Assembly: GCA_910586025.1 (NCBI GenBank)
Contig: CAJUIO010000011.1
Location: 1-58,431, forward strand
Direction: 5' to 3'
DNA length: 58,431 nt
Origin: an uncultured Lachnospiraceae bacterium
GTDB taxonomy: Bacteria; Bacillota; Clostridia; Lachnospirales; Lachnospiraceae
Within the stretch, counting starts at the first letter, position 1. Each line of letters begins with the position of its first letter. The notes under the pieces are model-generated. The model was not told where the DNA came from, searched no databases, and worked only from the letters and a program-made list of their open reading frames with translations. The translations under genes were made by a program, and so were the position numbers. Below are positions 43,815 through 52,874 of the stretch, piece after piece.

Positions 43815-45041
43815 ATGTCCAGAGTTATTGAAAGGTTTTTGAGGTATGTGAAGATTGACACACAGTCAAAGGAAGGAAGCGGAAGCTTTCCCACTACGCA
43901 GAAGCAGCATAATCTTGCCGGGCTTCTTGTGCAGGAGCTGACTGCGATGGGAGCTTCGGAGATCGTTTATGACAGGGAGCACTGCTATGTGTATGCATCC
44001 GTTCCGGCCACACACGGGATGGAGAATGAGCCTGTGCTGGGGCTTATCGCCCACATGGACACGTCTCCGGCTGTGACGGGGACGGATGTAAAGCCCAGGA
44101 TGATCGAGGATTATGACGGAAAGGATATTCTTCTGAATGCGGAAAACGGCACGGTGATGAAGGTGGAGGATTTTCCGGAGCTTGTGGGGTATCAGGGGAA
44201 ACGTCTGATCGTGACGGACGGAACCACGCTTCTTGGAGCGGACGACAAGGCCGGAGTGGCGGAAATTATGGAGCTTGCACAGTTCCTGCTGGAGCATAAG
44301 GACATCCCCCACGCAAAGCTCCGGATCGGATTTACTCCCGATGAGGAGGTGGGTGCGGGAGCCGATCATTTTGATGTGGGATTGTTTGGAGCCGACTATG
44401 CGTACACGGTGGACGGCGGAGCGCTGGGCGAGCTGGAATATGAAAACTTTAATGCTGCCGGTGCCAGAGTGACCTTTAACGGCAGGAGCGTACATCCGGG
44501 AGACGCTAAAAACAAGATGGTGAATGCGCTGCTCCTTGCCATGGAATTTCACGGGATGCTTCCCGTGGCGGAAAACCCCATGTATACCGAAAAGTATGAG
44601 GGCTTCTATCATCTCGACCAGCTGGAGGGGACTGTTGAGAGTGCTCTTTCAGACTACATTATCCGGGATCATTCCAGAGAAAAATTCGAGGAGAAAAAGA
44701 AAACCTTCCTCGGCGTTGCAAAGTACATGAACGACAAGTACGGAGAGAATACGGTTCAGGCTGTCATGAAGGATTCCTATTACAATATGCGAGAGATTAT
44801 TGAGGAGCATATGGGCCTGATTGAGAATGCCAGAGCGGCTATGGAGGAGGCCGGGGTTGTACCCCGCGTGATCCCGATCAGGGGAGGAACGGACGGAGCC
44901 CGCCTTTCCTACATGGGACTGCCCTGCCCGAATCTGTGTACCGGCGGGCATAATTTTCATGGACGGTTTGAGTATGTCTGTGCGGATTCCATGGAAAAGA
45001 TCGTGGAGATCCTGACAAGACTGGTACAGATGAAGTTTTAG
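43815..45041 (+). CDS. pepT: Peptidase T (tripeptide aminopeptidase)
   Basis: This 408-aa M20B metallopeptidase has the zinc-binding segments IAHMDTSPA, GADDKAGVAEI and TPDEEVGAGADHF, the lid-domain segment, and RGGTDGARLSYMGLPCPNLCTGGHNFHGRFEY near the end. It removes the N-terminal residue from tripeptides in the cytoplasm. AAGGAAGG precedes the ATG. The length matches the family. Confidence 0.96.
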   Translation: MSRVIERFLRYVKIDTQSKEGSGSFPTTQKQHNLAGLLVQELTAMGASEIVYDREHCYVYASVPATHGMENEPVLGLIAHMDTSPAVTGTDVKPRMIEDYDGKDILLNAENGTVMKVEDFPELVGYQGKRLIVTDGTTLLGADDKAGVAEIMELAQFLLEHKDIPHAKLRIGFTPDEEVGAGADHFDVGLFGADYAYTVDGGALGELEYENFNAAGARVTFNGRSVHPGDAKNKMVNALLLAMEFHGMLPVAENPMYTEKYEGFYHLDQLEGTVESALSDYIIRDHSREKFEEKKKTFLGVAKYMNDKYGENTVQAVMKDSYYNMREIIEEHMGLIENARAAMEEAGVVPRVIPIRGGTDGARLSYMGLPCPNLCTGGHNFHGRFEYVCADSMEKIVEILTRLVQMKF

Positions 45042-45064
45042 ACGGCCCGGTGAGGGCAGTGAGA

Positions 45065-45087
45065 AAGGAGGGAATTGATCCCTCCTT
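45065..45087. terminator. Terminator between convergent pepT and serine-hydrolase operons
   Basis: AAGGAGGG (45065-45072) pairs perfectly with CCCTCCTT (45080-45087) over a 7-base loop, 24 bp after the pepT stop and 2 bp before the minus-strand hydrolase stop. No long T run follows on either strand. Confidence 0.55.
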
Positions 45088-45089
45088 AT

Positions 45090-46289
45090 TCATTGCAGAC
45101 ACCCATAAGCCACTGCCCGCATGCGCAGGTGATGGTATTCTTCCAGATTCGGCTGCAGATTATGCATATACACGATGGACACGCCCTCACAGGGGTCTGC
45201 CTCGGCCCAGGTGCCGGAGCCGCCCGTCCAGCCGAAGGCTCCGACGGAGCCGTTGTGATGTCCCGCATAAGGATCCATCAGGGTGCGCATGCCGTAGCCG
45301 TAGCCATAGCCGGCCAGGTAGTCGTTGGTAAAATCCTCCCGGAGCATGGTTTCGGTAAGCGTGTTGGTGCGCAGAAGGTCAATGGTCTTTCTGCCCATGA
45401 TGCGCGTGCCGTTATAGATGCCGCCGCAGGCGAGCATCTGCATCAGGCGGGTGTAGTCGAAGCAGTTGGTGACAACCCGGGAGAAACCGGACACGGAGCC
45501 AAGAGGCCCCACAAACCGGGCATCCTGCTCGGGTGTCAGGGCGTACGTGGCATCCGCCTCACCCAGACGCCTGCCGGGATGGAGATAATAGTTCTTTACC
45601 AGCCGTTCGGAGAGATCTCCGAAGATAAAGTTAGCCGAGCTTTCCATGCCAAGAGGCTCGAAGAGCATTTCCTTTATGACGGTTTCCGCCGGTTTGCCGC
45701 AGACTGCCTCCAAAAGTCCGGCGGTCAGTTCGCTGGAAAAACCGTACAGGAAACGGCTGCCGGGCTCAAAAGCCAGAGGTACCCCGGACATGGCTTTGAT
45801 CTGCTCCCGCAGAGTATAATGCCCCTTTTCCCGAAGCGGCTTCATGGCCTCGGCCATCAGTCCGGAAACGGGATGCTGCACCGGCACATCGCCCATGATC
45901 ATGTCATAGGGAAGCCCGCAGGTCATGTTCATGATATGCTTCACGGTGATTGGCCCCTTGGTGGGAACGATACTCATACGCCCGTCCGGACCGGGAACCA
46001 GCTTGGTGGAATTGCGCCATTCCGGAAAATACTCATAAATGGGATCCGTCATCAGGAACTTTCCCTGCTCGTAGAGCATCATGGCCGTGGTGTACATGGC
46101 GATTTTGGTGAGGGAGGCCTGGCGGAACACATTTTCACGGGTCAGCGGCTTTCCCTGCTCTTTATCGGACCAGCCAAAATAGTTTTCATAGAGGATTTTC
46201 CCCTGCTTCGCAATCACGCAGCCGCAGCCGGGGAGGCCGTCGTCCACGTATTTTTGTAATAATTGATCCAGATCTCTGAAATCAGACAT
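45090..46289 (-). CDS. Beta-lactamase-fold serine hydrolase, copy 1
   Basis: This 399-aa cytoplasmic protein belongs to the class C beta-lactamase/EstB group: nucleophile Ser59 in SLTK, YGFSSE in place of the YxN motif, and FGWTGGSGTW as the third motif, all in the expected order. Family members split esters or amides rather than beta-lactams. It is the last gene of the minus-strand operon with copy 2 (14-bp gap) and an MFS transporter. No signal peptide is present. It resembles copies at 46304-47479 and 55255-56412 closely in every motif, so the three are paralogues. Confidence 0.9.
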   Translation of the reverse strand: MSDFRDLDQLLQKYVDDGLPGCGCVIAKQGKILYENYFGWSDKEQGKPLTRENVFRQASLTKIAMYTTAMMLYEQGKFLMTDPIYEYFPEWRNSTKLVPGPDGRMSIVPTKGPITVKHIMNMTCGLPYDMIMGDVPVQHPVSGLMAEAMKPLREKGHYTLREQIKAMSGVPLAFEPGSRFLYGFSSELTAGLLEAVCGKPAETVIKEMLFEPLGMESSANFIFGDLSERLVKNYYLHPGRRLGEADATYALTPEQDARFVGPLGSVSGFSRVVTNCFDYTRLMQMLACGGIYNGTRIMGRKTIDLLRTNTLTETMLREDFTNDYLAGYGYGYGMRTLMDPYAGHHNGSVGAFGWTGGSGTWAEADPCEGVSIVYMHNLQPNLEEYHHLRMRAVAYGCLQ

Positions 46290-46303
46290 ATTGCCCTCCT
46301 TTT

Positions 46304-47479
46304 TTACTCAAGACATCCGTAAGCCGCTGTGCGGATTCTGTGGTGATAATACAGCTCCCGTGTGGGAACGGTATTGTGCATGTATACAATGGAAATCCCT
46401 TCGGCGGGATCGGCCTCGCACCAGGTGCCGAAGCCTCCGGTCCAGCCAAACGCGCCCAGGGAACCGTTGTGATTGCCCCTGTTCTTGTCAATCAGGGTAC
46501 GCACTCCGTAGCCGTAACCGTAGCCTGCATTGTAGGTATCCTCGAATTCCGCCTGCTGTGCGGCATTCAGCCCGTTAGAACGCATCATATCAATGGTTTT
46601 GCGTCCCATGATCCGCTGTCCCTTATAAGTACCGCCGCAGGCGAGCATCTGCATCAGTCTGGAAAAATCGCCTGTGGTGGAGAATAATCTGGCCCAGCCG
46701 CTCTCGTGCTCTTTTCCCGGCAAATGCTTGTCATCCAGGGGTGTGTGGAAGGGCGAAGGCGGTTCGTTGTTTTCATTCAGGGCATAGAGCTTCACCATCC
46801 GTTCCTTTATATCTCCAAAGTAGTGAGAGCGGGTGGAATCCATCCCCAAAGGCTCAAAGAGCAGTTCCTCAAATACGCTATCAATGGATTTCCCGCAGAC
46901 CTCCTCGATGATTCCCGCACAGATCTCGCTGGAAAATCCGTAGAGCCAGTGCTCGCCCGGCTCAAACAGCTGCGGCACGTCCGCCATGGCTTTCAACTGC
47001 TCCCGCAGGGTGAAATGTCCCTGATCCCAGAGAGGCTGCATGCGCCGCTGCATGACCCGGAGCGTCTCACTGTCTGCATGGCCCGGGAAATTACAGTAGG
47101 GAAGCCCGCATTTCATGGAAAGGACATCCCCGATGGTGACGGCCTTTTTTGTGGGAACGATCTCCTGATAGGCATTTGGGTTGATGAGAAACTTGGTGGT
47201 ATGCTTCCATTCGGGCAAAATGGTGTAGACCGGGTCGGTCAGCAGGAATTTTCCACGTTCGTAAAGCATCATCATCACGGTCACCAGAGGGAGCTTAGAC
47301 ATAGAAGCCAGACGGAAGACGGAAGCCTCTGTCACGGGAAGCTTCCTTTCCAGATCCGCATATCCGAAGCAGCCCCGGTACAGGGTTTCCCCGTTTTTGG
47401 CGATTTCCATGGCGCAGCCGGGAAGGCCCCCGTCCACGAAGTCCTGAAGTAACCGGTCAATGGTTGAAAAATCCGACAT
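46304..47479 (-). CDS. Beta-lactamase-fold serine hydrolase, copy 2
   Basis: This 391-aa paralogue of copy 1 has Ser59 in SMSK, YGFSSEICAG and FGWTGGFGTW. N-terminal sequences of the three copies align without gaps up to the catalytic serine (MSDF...DGLPGC...FGYADLE). A CATAAAGGAGG site precedes the ATG, 69 bp after the MFS gene. There is no signal peptide. The substrate is probably an ester or amide that enters the cell by the MFS or ABC system. Confidence 0.9.
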   Translation of the reverse strand: MSDFSTIDRLLQDFVDGGLPGCAMEIAKNGETLYRGCFGYADLERKLPVTEASVFRLASMSKLPLVTVMMMLYERGKFLLTDPVYTILPEWKHTTKFLINPNAYQEIVPTKKAVTIGDVLSMKCGLPYCNFPGHADSETLRVMQRRMQPLWDQGHFTLREQLKAMADVPQLFEPGEHWLYGFSSEICAGIIEEVCGKSIDSVFEELLFEPLGMDSTRSHYFGDIKERMVKLYALNENNEPPSPFHTPLDDKHLPGKEHESGWARLFSTTGDFSRLMQMLACGGTYKGQRIMGRKTIDMMRSNGLNAAQQAEFEDTYNAGYGYGYGVRTLIDKNRGNHNGSLGAFGWTGGFGTWCEADPAEGISIVYMHNTVPTRELYYHHRIRTAAYGCLE

Positions 47480-47548
47480 AAAATGATTCCTCCTTTATGT
47501 TTATGTAAATAGTGAGTGATTGCGTCTGTATATGGTCCGGCCGTCGCA

Positions 47549-48760
47549 TTAGAGCGTCTGCTCTGGGGAAGGGGCGGTTTTTGCCTGGACACCGTGCCGC
47601 AGCTGATAGACGGTAAAGGCCGCCGTTCCCGCAAGGAAGATCGCCGCCATACAGTAGAAAACGGCGGGATAGCCAAAGGTCTGTGCGATTTTTCCTCCCC
47701 ACACGGGTCCGAAGCCCTGACCGATATCGGCACCGATAAAATAAGTGCTTGTGGCAACGCCTATCCTTGCCGCGTCTACCTTTTTCACACATGCCGACTG
47801 CAGGGAGATCTGTCCGCCCACGTTTCCAAAGGCCTTAATGGCTGCGGCGGCCAGGATCACGGTCAGAACCGGAGCTTTGCCGATCAGGATCATGGAAAGC
47901 GCCCCGGTGATGAGCGAGAGATTCACTATCGGCAGAAGCTTCATCCTGTCTGTCACCCTGCCTGCCGCAAGCCGGAGAAGAAACAGCATGACGGCATTGG
48001 TAAAGAAAAACAGGGAAATGTTCGCGATTCCCTTTTCCTCCCCCAATAATACCAGAAAAGAATTTACAATGCCGTTGCTCATGGAGAACAGTCCGGCAAT
48101 CAGGGCATAGAAAATACACTCCTTTGCGATCAGCTGATTTAGCGTAAAGCGGGGGCGGGAGGCCTCCTGCGTTTTTTTGCGCGCGGCGTTGTCATAGGGA
48201 AATGCGAGAATGAGCAGCACGGATGCCAGGAAGGTAATCACGGAAACCGTGACAAAAAGTGTATGGTAGCCGAAAAGATTCTTGATTTCAGAACCGATGC
48301 TGGGACCGATGATCTGGGAGAGCACCTGTCCCAGTCCATAGTAGCCCAGGCCCTGGCCCATTCTGTCCTCCGGAATATACTCGGTGGCAAGAGCCATGTT
48401 GACAGTGCTGTTCAGGCCAAATACCGCCCCGTGAAAGATCCTGACAGCCATCAGAGGCCACATATTGGAACACAGGGAGTAGGCGGCCATGATGAGGGCG
48501 ATGGAGACCGTGGTCAGAACGCAGAGCCATTTCTTGTTCATAAGATCTGTGATAAATCCGCCGAAGGGCCGGCAGAGCAAAGCGCTGATGGAAAAAATAC
48601 CGGCAATGACCCCCGCGGCGGAGATCTGGGCTCCGAAGGAGACCGCGTAGGAAGAAACCAGCGTGGAAATCATGCTGTATCCGAGTGATGTCGTAAGGCT
48701 GAGGGCGATCAGCAGTAGAAAATTTTTGTTCAGCAGTTTTTTGGGGCGTTCCGGTGTCAT
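47549..48760 (-). CDS. MFS transporter
   Basis: This 403-aa protein has about twelve membrane segments and MFS motif A (GFITDLMNKKW) between segments 2 and 3, with FGGF before it. It is the first gene of the minus-strand operon with the two serine hydrolases, behind a TTGACA-N17-TACTAT promoter with an operator-like palindrome. It may import the substrate of the hydrolases or export a product such as an organic acid. AAGGAGG precedes the ATG. Confidence 0.92.
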   Translation of the reverse strand: MTPERPKKLLNKNFLLLIALSLTTSLGYSMISTLVSSYAVSFGAQISAAGVIAGIFSISALLCRPFGGFITDLMNKKWLCVLTTVSIALIMAAYSLCSNMWPLMAVRIFHGAVFGLNSTVNMALATEYIPEDRMGQGLGYYGLGQVLSQIIGPSIGSEIKNLFGYHTLFVTVSVITFLASVLLILAFPYDNAARKKTQEASRPRFTLNQLIAKECIFYALIAGLFSMSNGIVNSFLVLLGEEKGIANISLFFFTNAVMLFLLRLAAGRVTDRMKLLPIVNLSLITGALSMILIGKAPVLTVILAAAAIKAFGNVGGQISLQSACVKKVDAARIGVATSTYFIGADIGQGFGPVWGGKIAQTFGYPAVFYCMAAIFLAGTAAFTVYQLRHGVQAKTAPSPEQTL

Positions 48761-48801
48761 ATAGAATCCTCCTTGTAATGAAAGATAATTTGCTAACGTA
48801 G

Positions 48802-48867
48802 TTTAGCTAAAGTGTAAGCATGGAAAACTGTATTAAATATAGTAATATGCATTGTGCCTTATGTCAA
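48802..48867 (-). promoter_or_regulatory. Promoter of the MFS/hydrolase operon with TTTAGCTAAA operator
   Basis: On the minus strand TTGACA (48862-48867) and TACTAT (48839-48844) are 17 bp apart. The palindrome TTTAGCTAAA (48802-48811) lies about 30 bp downstream, inside the transcribed leader and 41 bp before the MFS start. This is a typical roadblock position for a LacI-family repressor. Confidence 0.75.
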
Positions 48868-48902
48868 TAGAAAATGAAAAAATGCTAAATGACAGCAAAA
48901 AA

Positions 48903-48976
48903 TATAGCTAAAACAGCATCGTGACATAGGATGAGCCGGGCGAAAGGTTGACACTGGGAGAAATTACGGGTAGAAT
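48903..48976 (+). promoter_or_regulatory. Promoter of the second LacI gene with an upstream half-palindrome
   Basis: TTGACA (48948-48953) and TAGAAT (48971-48976) are 17 bp apart, 56 bp before the gene. TATAGCTAAAA (48903-48913), sharing the TAGCTAAA core, lies about 35 bp upstream of the -35 and may be a second operator. Confidence 0.65.
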
Positions 48977-49031
48977 CAGGATGAAACAGGATAAAGAATG
49001 CAAAAAATGAAAGATAAGGGGCAGGGATTCT

Positions 49032-50075
49032 ATGAAAAAAAATTCCGCAACGGTTCAGATCAAGCAGATTGCCGAACAGGTGGGGATGTCTCCCAGCACG
49101 GTGTCCATTGTGCTGAACGGCCGAGGAGACGAGATGCGCATTGCGAAGGAAACCCAGAGACGCATCCAGGAGGCGGCAAGGGAGCTGGATTATCATCCCA
49201 ATATTTATGCCAGGCGGCTGCGCTGTGCTTCCGGCAGACAGCCCAATCAGATTATAGCGATTTTCTGGAACGATACCTTCATGGAGAGCTCTATGGCGAG
49301 CTTCTTTAAGGGAGCCGCCGCCGCGGTGGAAAAAAACGGATATCAGGTGGAGTTTGTCATCCGTCTTTTTCAGGACGGCAGGCTCTCGGAGCATCGGGAT
49401 GTCATGAGCATCCGCAAATACAACGGAATTATCATAGCCGGCCCCTCCGCGGAAGACATTGCGTTTATAGACGGGGAGCGGTTTGACGTGCCTCTGGTGC
49501 TTTCGAGCCGTTTCAGCGAGAAGAACAGCAGCGTTTATGCCGACGGCTATCTGATCGGCAAAGAGTGCGCAAGGCTGTTTGCTAGAAAGGGGATCCGGAC
49601 GGCGGGCTATGTGGGCGGCACGAAGGGGACGGGAAGCTCGAGCCTGCGGGAGCTTGGGTTTTTCAATACCTGTGAGGAGCTGGGAATCGAGGTCAGGCCG
49701 GAGTGGGTCTGCAAGGAAAAAAGCAAGGACATGGAGGGGGGTTATCTGTGTGCGAGAAAGCTGCTTTCTCTGGAGGAAAAGCCGGAGGCTCTCTTTGTCA
49801 CCTATGACACCATGGCGCTGGGGGTCCTTTTCGCCCTCATGGAGGCAGGTGTGAGCATCCCGCAGCAGATGGCTCTTGTGGTTTACGGAATCAACCGTAT
49901 GCTGCAGCAGACCTCGCCTTCCATCACTGTGATCGGAAGCTCCGTGGAGGATCTGGGAGAGAATTCCGTGGATCTTCTCATGACGATTATCAATAACAAC
50001 ATCACCATGCCGGTAAACCGGCTGATCCAGCCCCGCTATATCTTTGGGGACAGCTTTTCCATTCAGGAAGACTGA
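49032..50075 (+). CDS. LacI-family regulator of the esterase locus
   Basis: This 347-aa protein has a LacI helix-turn-helix (QIKQIAEQVGMSPSTVSIVLNGRGDEMRIAKETQRRIQ) and a periplasmic-binding-like effector domain with SRFSEKNSSVYADGYLIGKECARLF. It sits between the divergent MFS/hydrolase operon and the plus-strand esterase/ABC operon. TTTAGCTAAA-type palindromes occur at the promoters of both and at the binding-protein promoter, so it probably controls the whole locus. The effector is unknown. A strong hairpin terminator follows the gene. Confidence 0.93.
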   Translation: MKKNSATVQIKQIAEQVGMSPSTVSIVLNGRGDEMRIAKETQRRIQEAARELDYHPNIYARRLRCASGRQPNQIIAIFWNDTFMESSMASFFKGAAAAVEKNGYQVEFVIRLFQDGRLSEHRDVMSIRKYNGIIIAGPSAEDIAFIDGERFDVPLVLSSRFSEKNSSVYADGYLIGKECARLFARKGIRTAGYVGGTKGTGSSSLRELGFFNTCEELGIEVRPEWVCKEKSKDMEGGYLCARKLLSLEEKPEALFVTYDTMALGVLFALMEAGVSIPQQMALVVYGINRMLQQTSPSITVIGSSVEDLGENSVDLLMTIINNNITMPVNRLIQPRYIFGDSFSIQED

Positions 50076-50101
50076 CAGGCTGGCGGTCTTATAAATAACA
50101 T

Positions 50102-50150
50102 GCTAAAAACAGCAGGCTAAAGGATTTGCCTTTTGCCTGCTGTTTTTAGC
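50102..50150. terminator. Perfect 16-bp stem terminator after the LacI gene
   Basis: Arms GCTAAAAACAGCAGGC (50102-50117) and its exact complement (50135-50150) enclose a 17-base loop. The A/T-rich outer part of the stem gives a T run on both strands. It separates the regulator from the esterase promoter that follows at once. Confidence 0.8.
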
Positions 50151-50159
50151 GTAATTCTC

Positions 50160-50187
50160 TTGACATTTTTGGCGGTTTGAGTATAAT
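50160..50187 (+). promoter_or_regulatory. Promoter of the esterase/ABC operon
   Basis: TTGACA (50160-50165) and TATAAT (50182-50187) are 16 bp apart, 67 bp before the esterase ATG. A sequence CTAAAACGAAATAG follows the -10, with a weak resemblance to the TTTAGCTAAA operators. Confidence 0.85.
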
Positions 50188-50254
50188 CATATATACTAAA
50201 ACGAAATAGCATAAGCACAATTACCAAAGGAAAAAGAAAGAGGAGGAGGGGTAT

Positions 50255-51961
50255 ATGCCATTATATCTGAAAAAGCTGAATTCATCAGGGAGAGAGACTT
50301 ACCTGTATTATCCGGATATTCCTAACAGAAACGCATTCAAGGTATCCAGTATCACGGTGCTCCGGGAGAGCCCGGACAGGGAATCCGTGCAGGAGCTTCT
50401 GGACCAGGGGCTTGCGGCGCTTGCCGAGGAGAAGAAACTGATCCTTTCCTTTCCCAATCCCCTGCAGGGAGGCTGGAACTGGAGGCTGGATCCGGAGGGG
50501 GCGGATGATCTTGCGGCGCTTGCCGAGCTTCAGGACGGCATGATCCGTCCGGACGATAAGCCCTTTGAGCTGAACAGTCTGGGAATTCCCACACTGAAGG
50601 CCATGCTGAGCACCTGGCATCCCATGAATGACACGAAATACTGGATTGGAATCGGGCAGGGCGCTTCCATGGTGTACGCCATGGCGGCTGTGAAGCCGGA
50701 GAATGTGGCGGCTGTGCTTGGGATCGGAGGGGAGCTTGACGACGGCGTGTGCCAAAGGGCGGTTATGGCTTCCGTGCCCGCTTATCTTGCGGGAGCATCG
50801 CCAAAGGCGGAGGCTTATCTGGTAAGAGCCTGTCAGGCGGTGCCGGAGAGCGAGGACGAGGCGGAGAGAATTTACCGAAATGAAATCAATAAAAGCCAGT
50901 TTGTGACAGCTTCGAAGAATTTCCGGGAGTTTGGGGAGGAGCTGTTGCGCAGAGCGTGGGATACCTGTTTTGCAAGGGTGAGAAGGCTGAACACGGGAGC
51001 CCACGGGGACAGCGATTTCCGAATCAATATGGAGGATCCCGGTTTTACCTGGTTTTTGGAGGATGATTCGCTGGACGGCAGACCTCACACCTGGCTGGTC
51101 CATGTTCCCGGCAGCATCAGGGAGAGGATGGAAAAGGGCGGAGAGGGCAGAGAGGCCGCGCTGATGGTCTTCTATCACGGGGGATCGGATAATCCTCAGG
51201 AAGCGGCGGAGATGAGCCGGTTTCATGAGGTGGGAGAAAGAGAGGGCTTTATCACGGTTTATCCCTGGGGAAGCGACCGGGCGGGCTGGAACAGCTCCAT
51301 GGATCCTGATGTGGAGGAGGACGTGGAATTTTGCAAGGCTCTGATCCTCCGGATGCTGCGGGACTATCCCATTGATCCGGCCAGGGTGTATCTGTCGGGA
51401 TTTTCCAACGGGGCGGCCATGGCGCAGACAGTGGCCATGCTCTATCCGGAAATGATTGCGGCAATCTGTCATATTGATTCCAACTGGCCGGGCAGCAGAG
51501 TCGGCGCAAGCCAGGTGGACTACAAGGATGTGATACCCATGGCGCTCGCCATGAAGAAAAAGGAAGAGTACGATTTCCGCATGCCCATCTGGTATACCTA
51601 TGGAACGAGAGAGGTGTCTTATCCGATTTACAGAGGCTGCACCCAGCAGCATCAGTATGATTTCTGGAAATGGTACAATCATGTGGAGGTACGTCCCACG
51701 CCTCCGATAGAGGAGCCTCATCCCTGTGGCTGCGGCGTGGAGGGGGATCAGGTGGAGGAGCTTTATCCATCGCCGGTTTATCCCCATCATTTTTATCAGG
51801 TGAACCGTTTCTACACCATGGACGATGAGCCTCAGAATTATTACAACTACGTGATGATGCATGATAAGGGCCATGAGGTGGCACCCATGGATGCGGAGCT
51901 GGGCTGGAGATATGTGAGTCAGTTCAGAAGAAACGAGGACGGCAGCGTGGGAAGAGTGTAA
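50255..51961 (+). CDS. Tandem alpha/beta-hydrolase protein, CE1/PHB-depolymerase-like esterase
   Basis: This 568-aa cytoplasmic protein seems to hold two alpha/beta-hydrolase units. The C-terminal one is complete: HGGSDNPQ oxyanion region, nucleophile Ser384 in GFSNGAAMA, and His in MHDKGHE near the end, as in polyhydroxybutyrate depolymerase/feruloyl-esterase (LpqC-type) proteins. The N-terminal one (about 1-190) has GIGQGASM at the elbow, without a conserved Ser-Gly pattern that I trust, and may be degenerate. It heads an operon with two sugar-type permeases. The substrate should be an ester brought in by that importer. Fusion of an inactive and active unit is unusual. Confidence 0.75.
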   Translation: MPLYLKKLNSSGRETYLYYPDIPNRNAFKVSSITVLRESPDRESVQELLDQGLAALAEEKKLILSFPNPLQGGWNWRLDPEGADDLAALAELQDGMIRPDDKPFELNSLGIPTLKAMLSTWHPMNDTKYWIGIGQGASMVYAMAAVKPENVAAVLGIGGELDDGVCQRAVMASVPAYLAGASPKAEAYLVRACQAVPESEDEAERIYRNEINKSQFVTASKNFREFGEELLRRAWDTCFARVRRLNTGAHGDSDFRINMEDPGFTWFLEDDSLDGRPHTWLVHVPGSIRERMEKGGEGREAALMVFYHGGSDNPQEAAEMSRFHEVGEREGFITVYPWGSDRAGWNSSMDPDVEEDVEFCKALILRMLRDYPIDPARVYLSGFSNGAAMAQTVAMLYPEMIAAICHIDSNWPGSRVGASQVDYKDVIPMALAMKKKEEYDFRMPIWYTYGTREVSYPIYRGCTQQHQYDFWKWYNHVEVRPTPPIEEPHPCGCGVEGDQVEELYPSPVYPHHFYQVNRFYTMDDEPQNYYNYVMMHDKGHEVAPMDAELGWRYVSQFRRNEDGSVGRV

Positions 51962-51975
51962 GCGGGAGGAAGAAT

Positions 51976-52863
51976 ATGGTAGGAAAAATAAAAGCATTTT
52001 GGAATAAACCGTCTCACGTGGCATATCTGTTTGTGATGCCCGTGGTGCTTCTCCTGATTGTCTTTCGGATATTACCTATGATTGCGGCCTTTGTGTGCAG
52101 TTTTTTTGACATGGATATGTTCCTGGTGGGAAAGGGCTTTGTGGGCTTTGATAATTTTGCGGAGGCCTTCCGGGATAAGAGGCTCTGGAACGGTCTTTGG
52201 GTGACACTGAAGTTTACCATGGTCGAGGTGCCGCTGCAGATGCTGATCGGGCTGGCTCTGGCCGGGCTTCTCACCAAAAACCGGCTCCGCAACCGTTTTT
52301 TCCGGGCTGTATATTTTATGCCTATTGTCTGCTCCGCCACGGCTGTTGCCATTATGTGGAGGATGTTTCTGCATTCCAATGTGGGGATGATGACCTATTG
52401 GCTTGAATGCATCGGGATCAAGGGAGTCAATTTCCTGAATACGCCGGGCCTTACCTTTTATGTGATCGTGTTCATGTCGGTATGGCGCTCCTTTGGAATT
52501 TCCACGGTAATCTTTCTCTCCGCCATGCAGAATGTCCCGAGAGAGCTCTACGAATCCGCGGAGCTGGACGGGTGCTCCAAGATACGGCAGTTCTTTTCCA
52601 TCACGCTGCCGCTGATCAAGGAGACCATCGCCTTTGTGCTGATCACAAGGCTGATCGGTTCCCTGCAGATCTTTGACCTGGTGCTTACCACCACGGAGGG
52701 CGGGCCGAATTATTCCACGGAGACTCTGGTGTACTATACTTACGTGAGGGCCTTTTCCAATAACAGGATGGGCTACGGCTCCGCGGTCTCCATGTTCCTG
52801 TTTGCCATCATTTTGGTGATCACGGTTGTATTTTATGCCAGGCTGTACAGGGAAGAAAAATAG
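51976..52863 (+). CDS. Sugar ABC transporter permease, UgpA/MalF type
   Basis: This 295-aa membrane protein of the CUT1 family has six membrane segments and the EAA loop YESAELDGCSKIRQFFSITLPLIK. It differs from the LplB-type permeases elsewhere in the window and resembles the UgpA/LacF class. AGGAGGAAG-like bases precede the ATG, 14 bp after the esterase. It pairs with the permease 11 bp downstream and the lipoprotein at 53830-55212. Confidence 0.92.
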   Translation: MVGKIKAFWNKPSHVAYLFVMPVVLLLIVFRILPMIAAFVCSFFDMDMFLVGKGFVGFDNFAEAFRDKRLWNGLWVTLKFTMVEVPLQMLIGLALAGLLTKNRLRNRFFRAVYFMPIVCSATAVAIMWRMFLHSNVGMMTYWLECIGIKGVNFLNTPGLTFYVIVFMSVWRSFGISTVIFLSAMQNVPRELYESAELDGCSKIRQFFSITLPLIKETIAFVLITRLIGSLQIFDLVLTTTEGGPNYSTETLVYYTYVRAFSNNRMGYGSAVSMFLFAIILVITVVFYARLYREEK

Positions 52864-52874
52864 GAGGAATGAGA

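Noticed and set aside
46304..47479. Antibiotic-resistance beta-lactamase
   Set aside because: No signal peptide, the YxN motif is changed to YGF and the third motif is GWTGG; the context is catabolic, so esterase/amidase activity is more likely.
50285..52024. 579-codon open frame antisense to the 568-aa esterase
   Set aside because: Low-complexity His/Arg/Leu-rich translation and no ribosome-binding site; the sense strand has a catalytic elbow.
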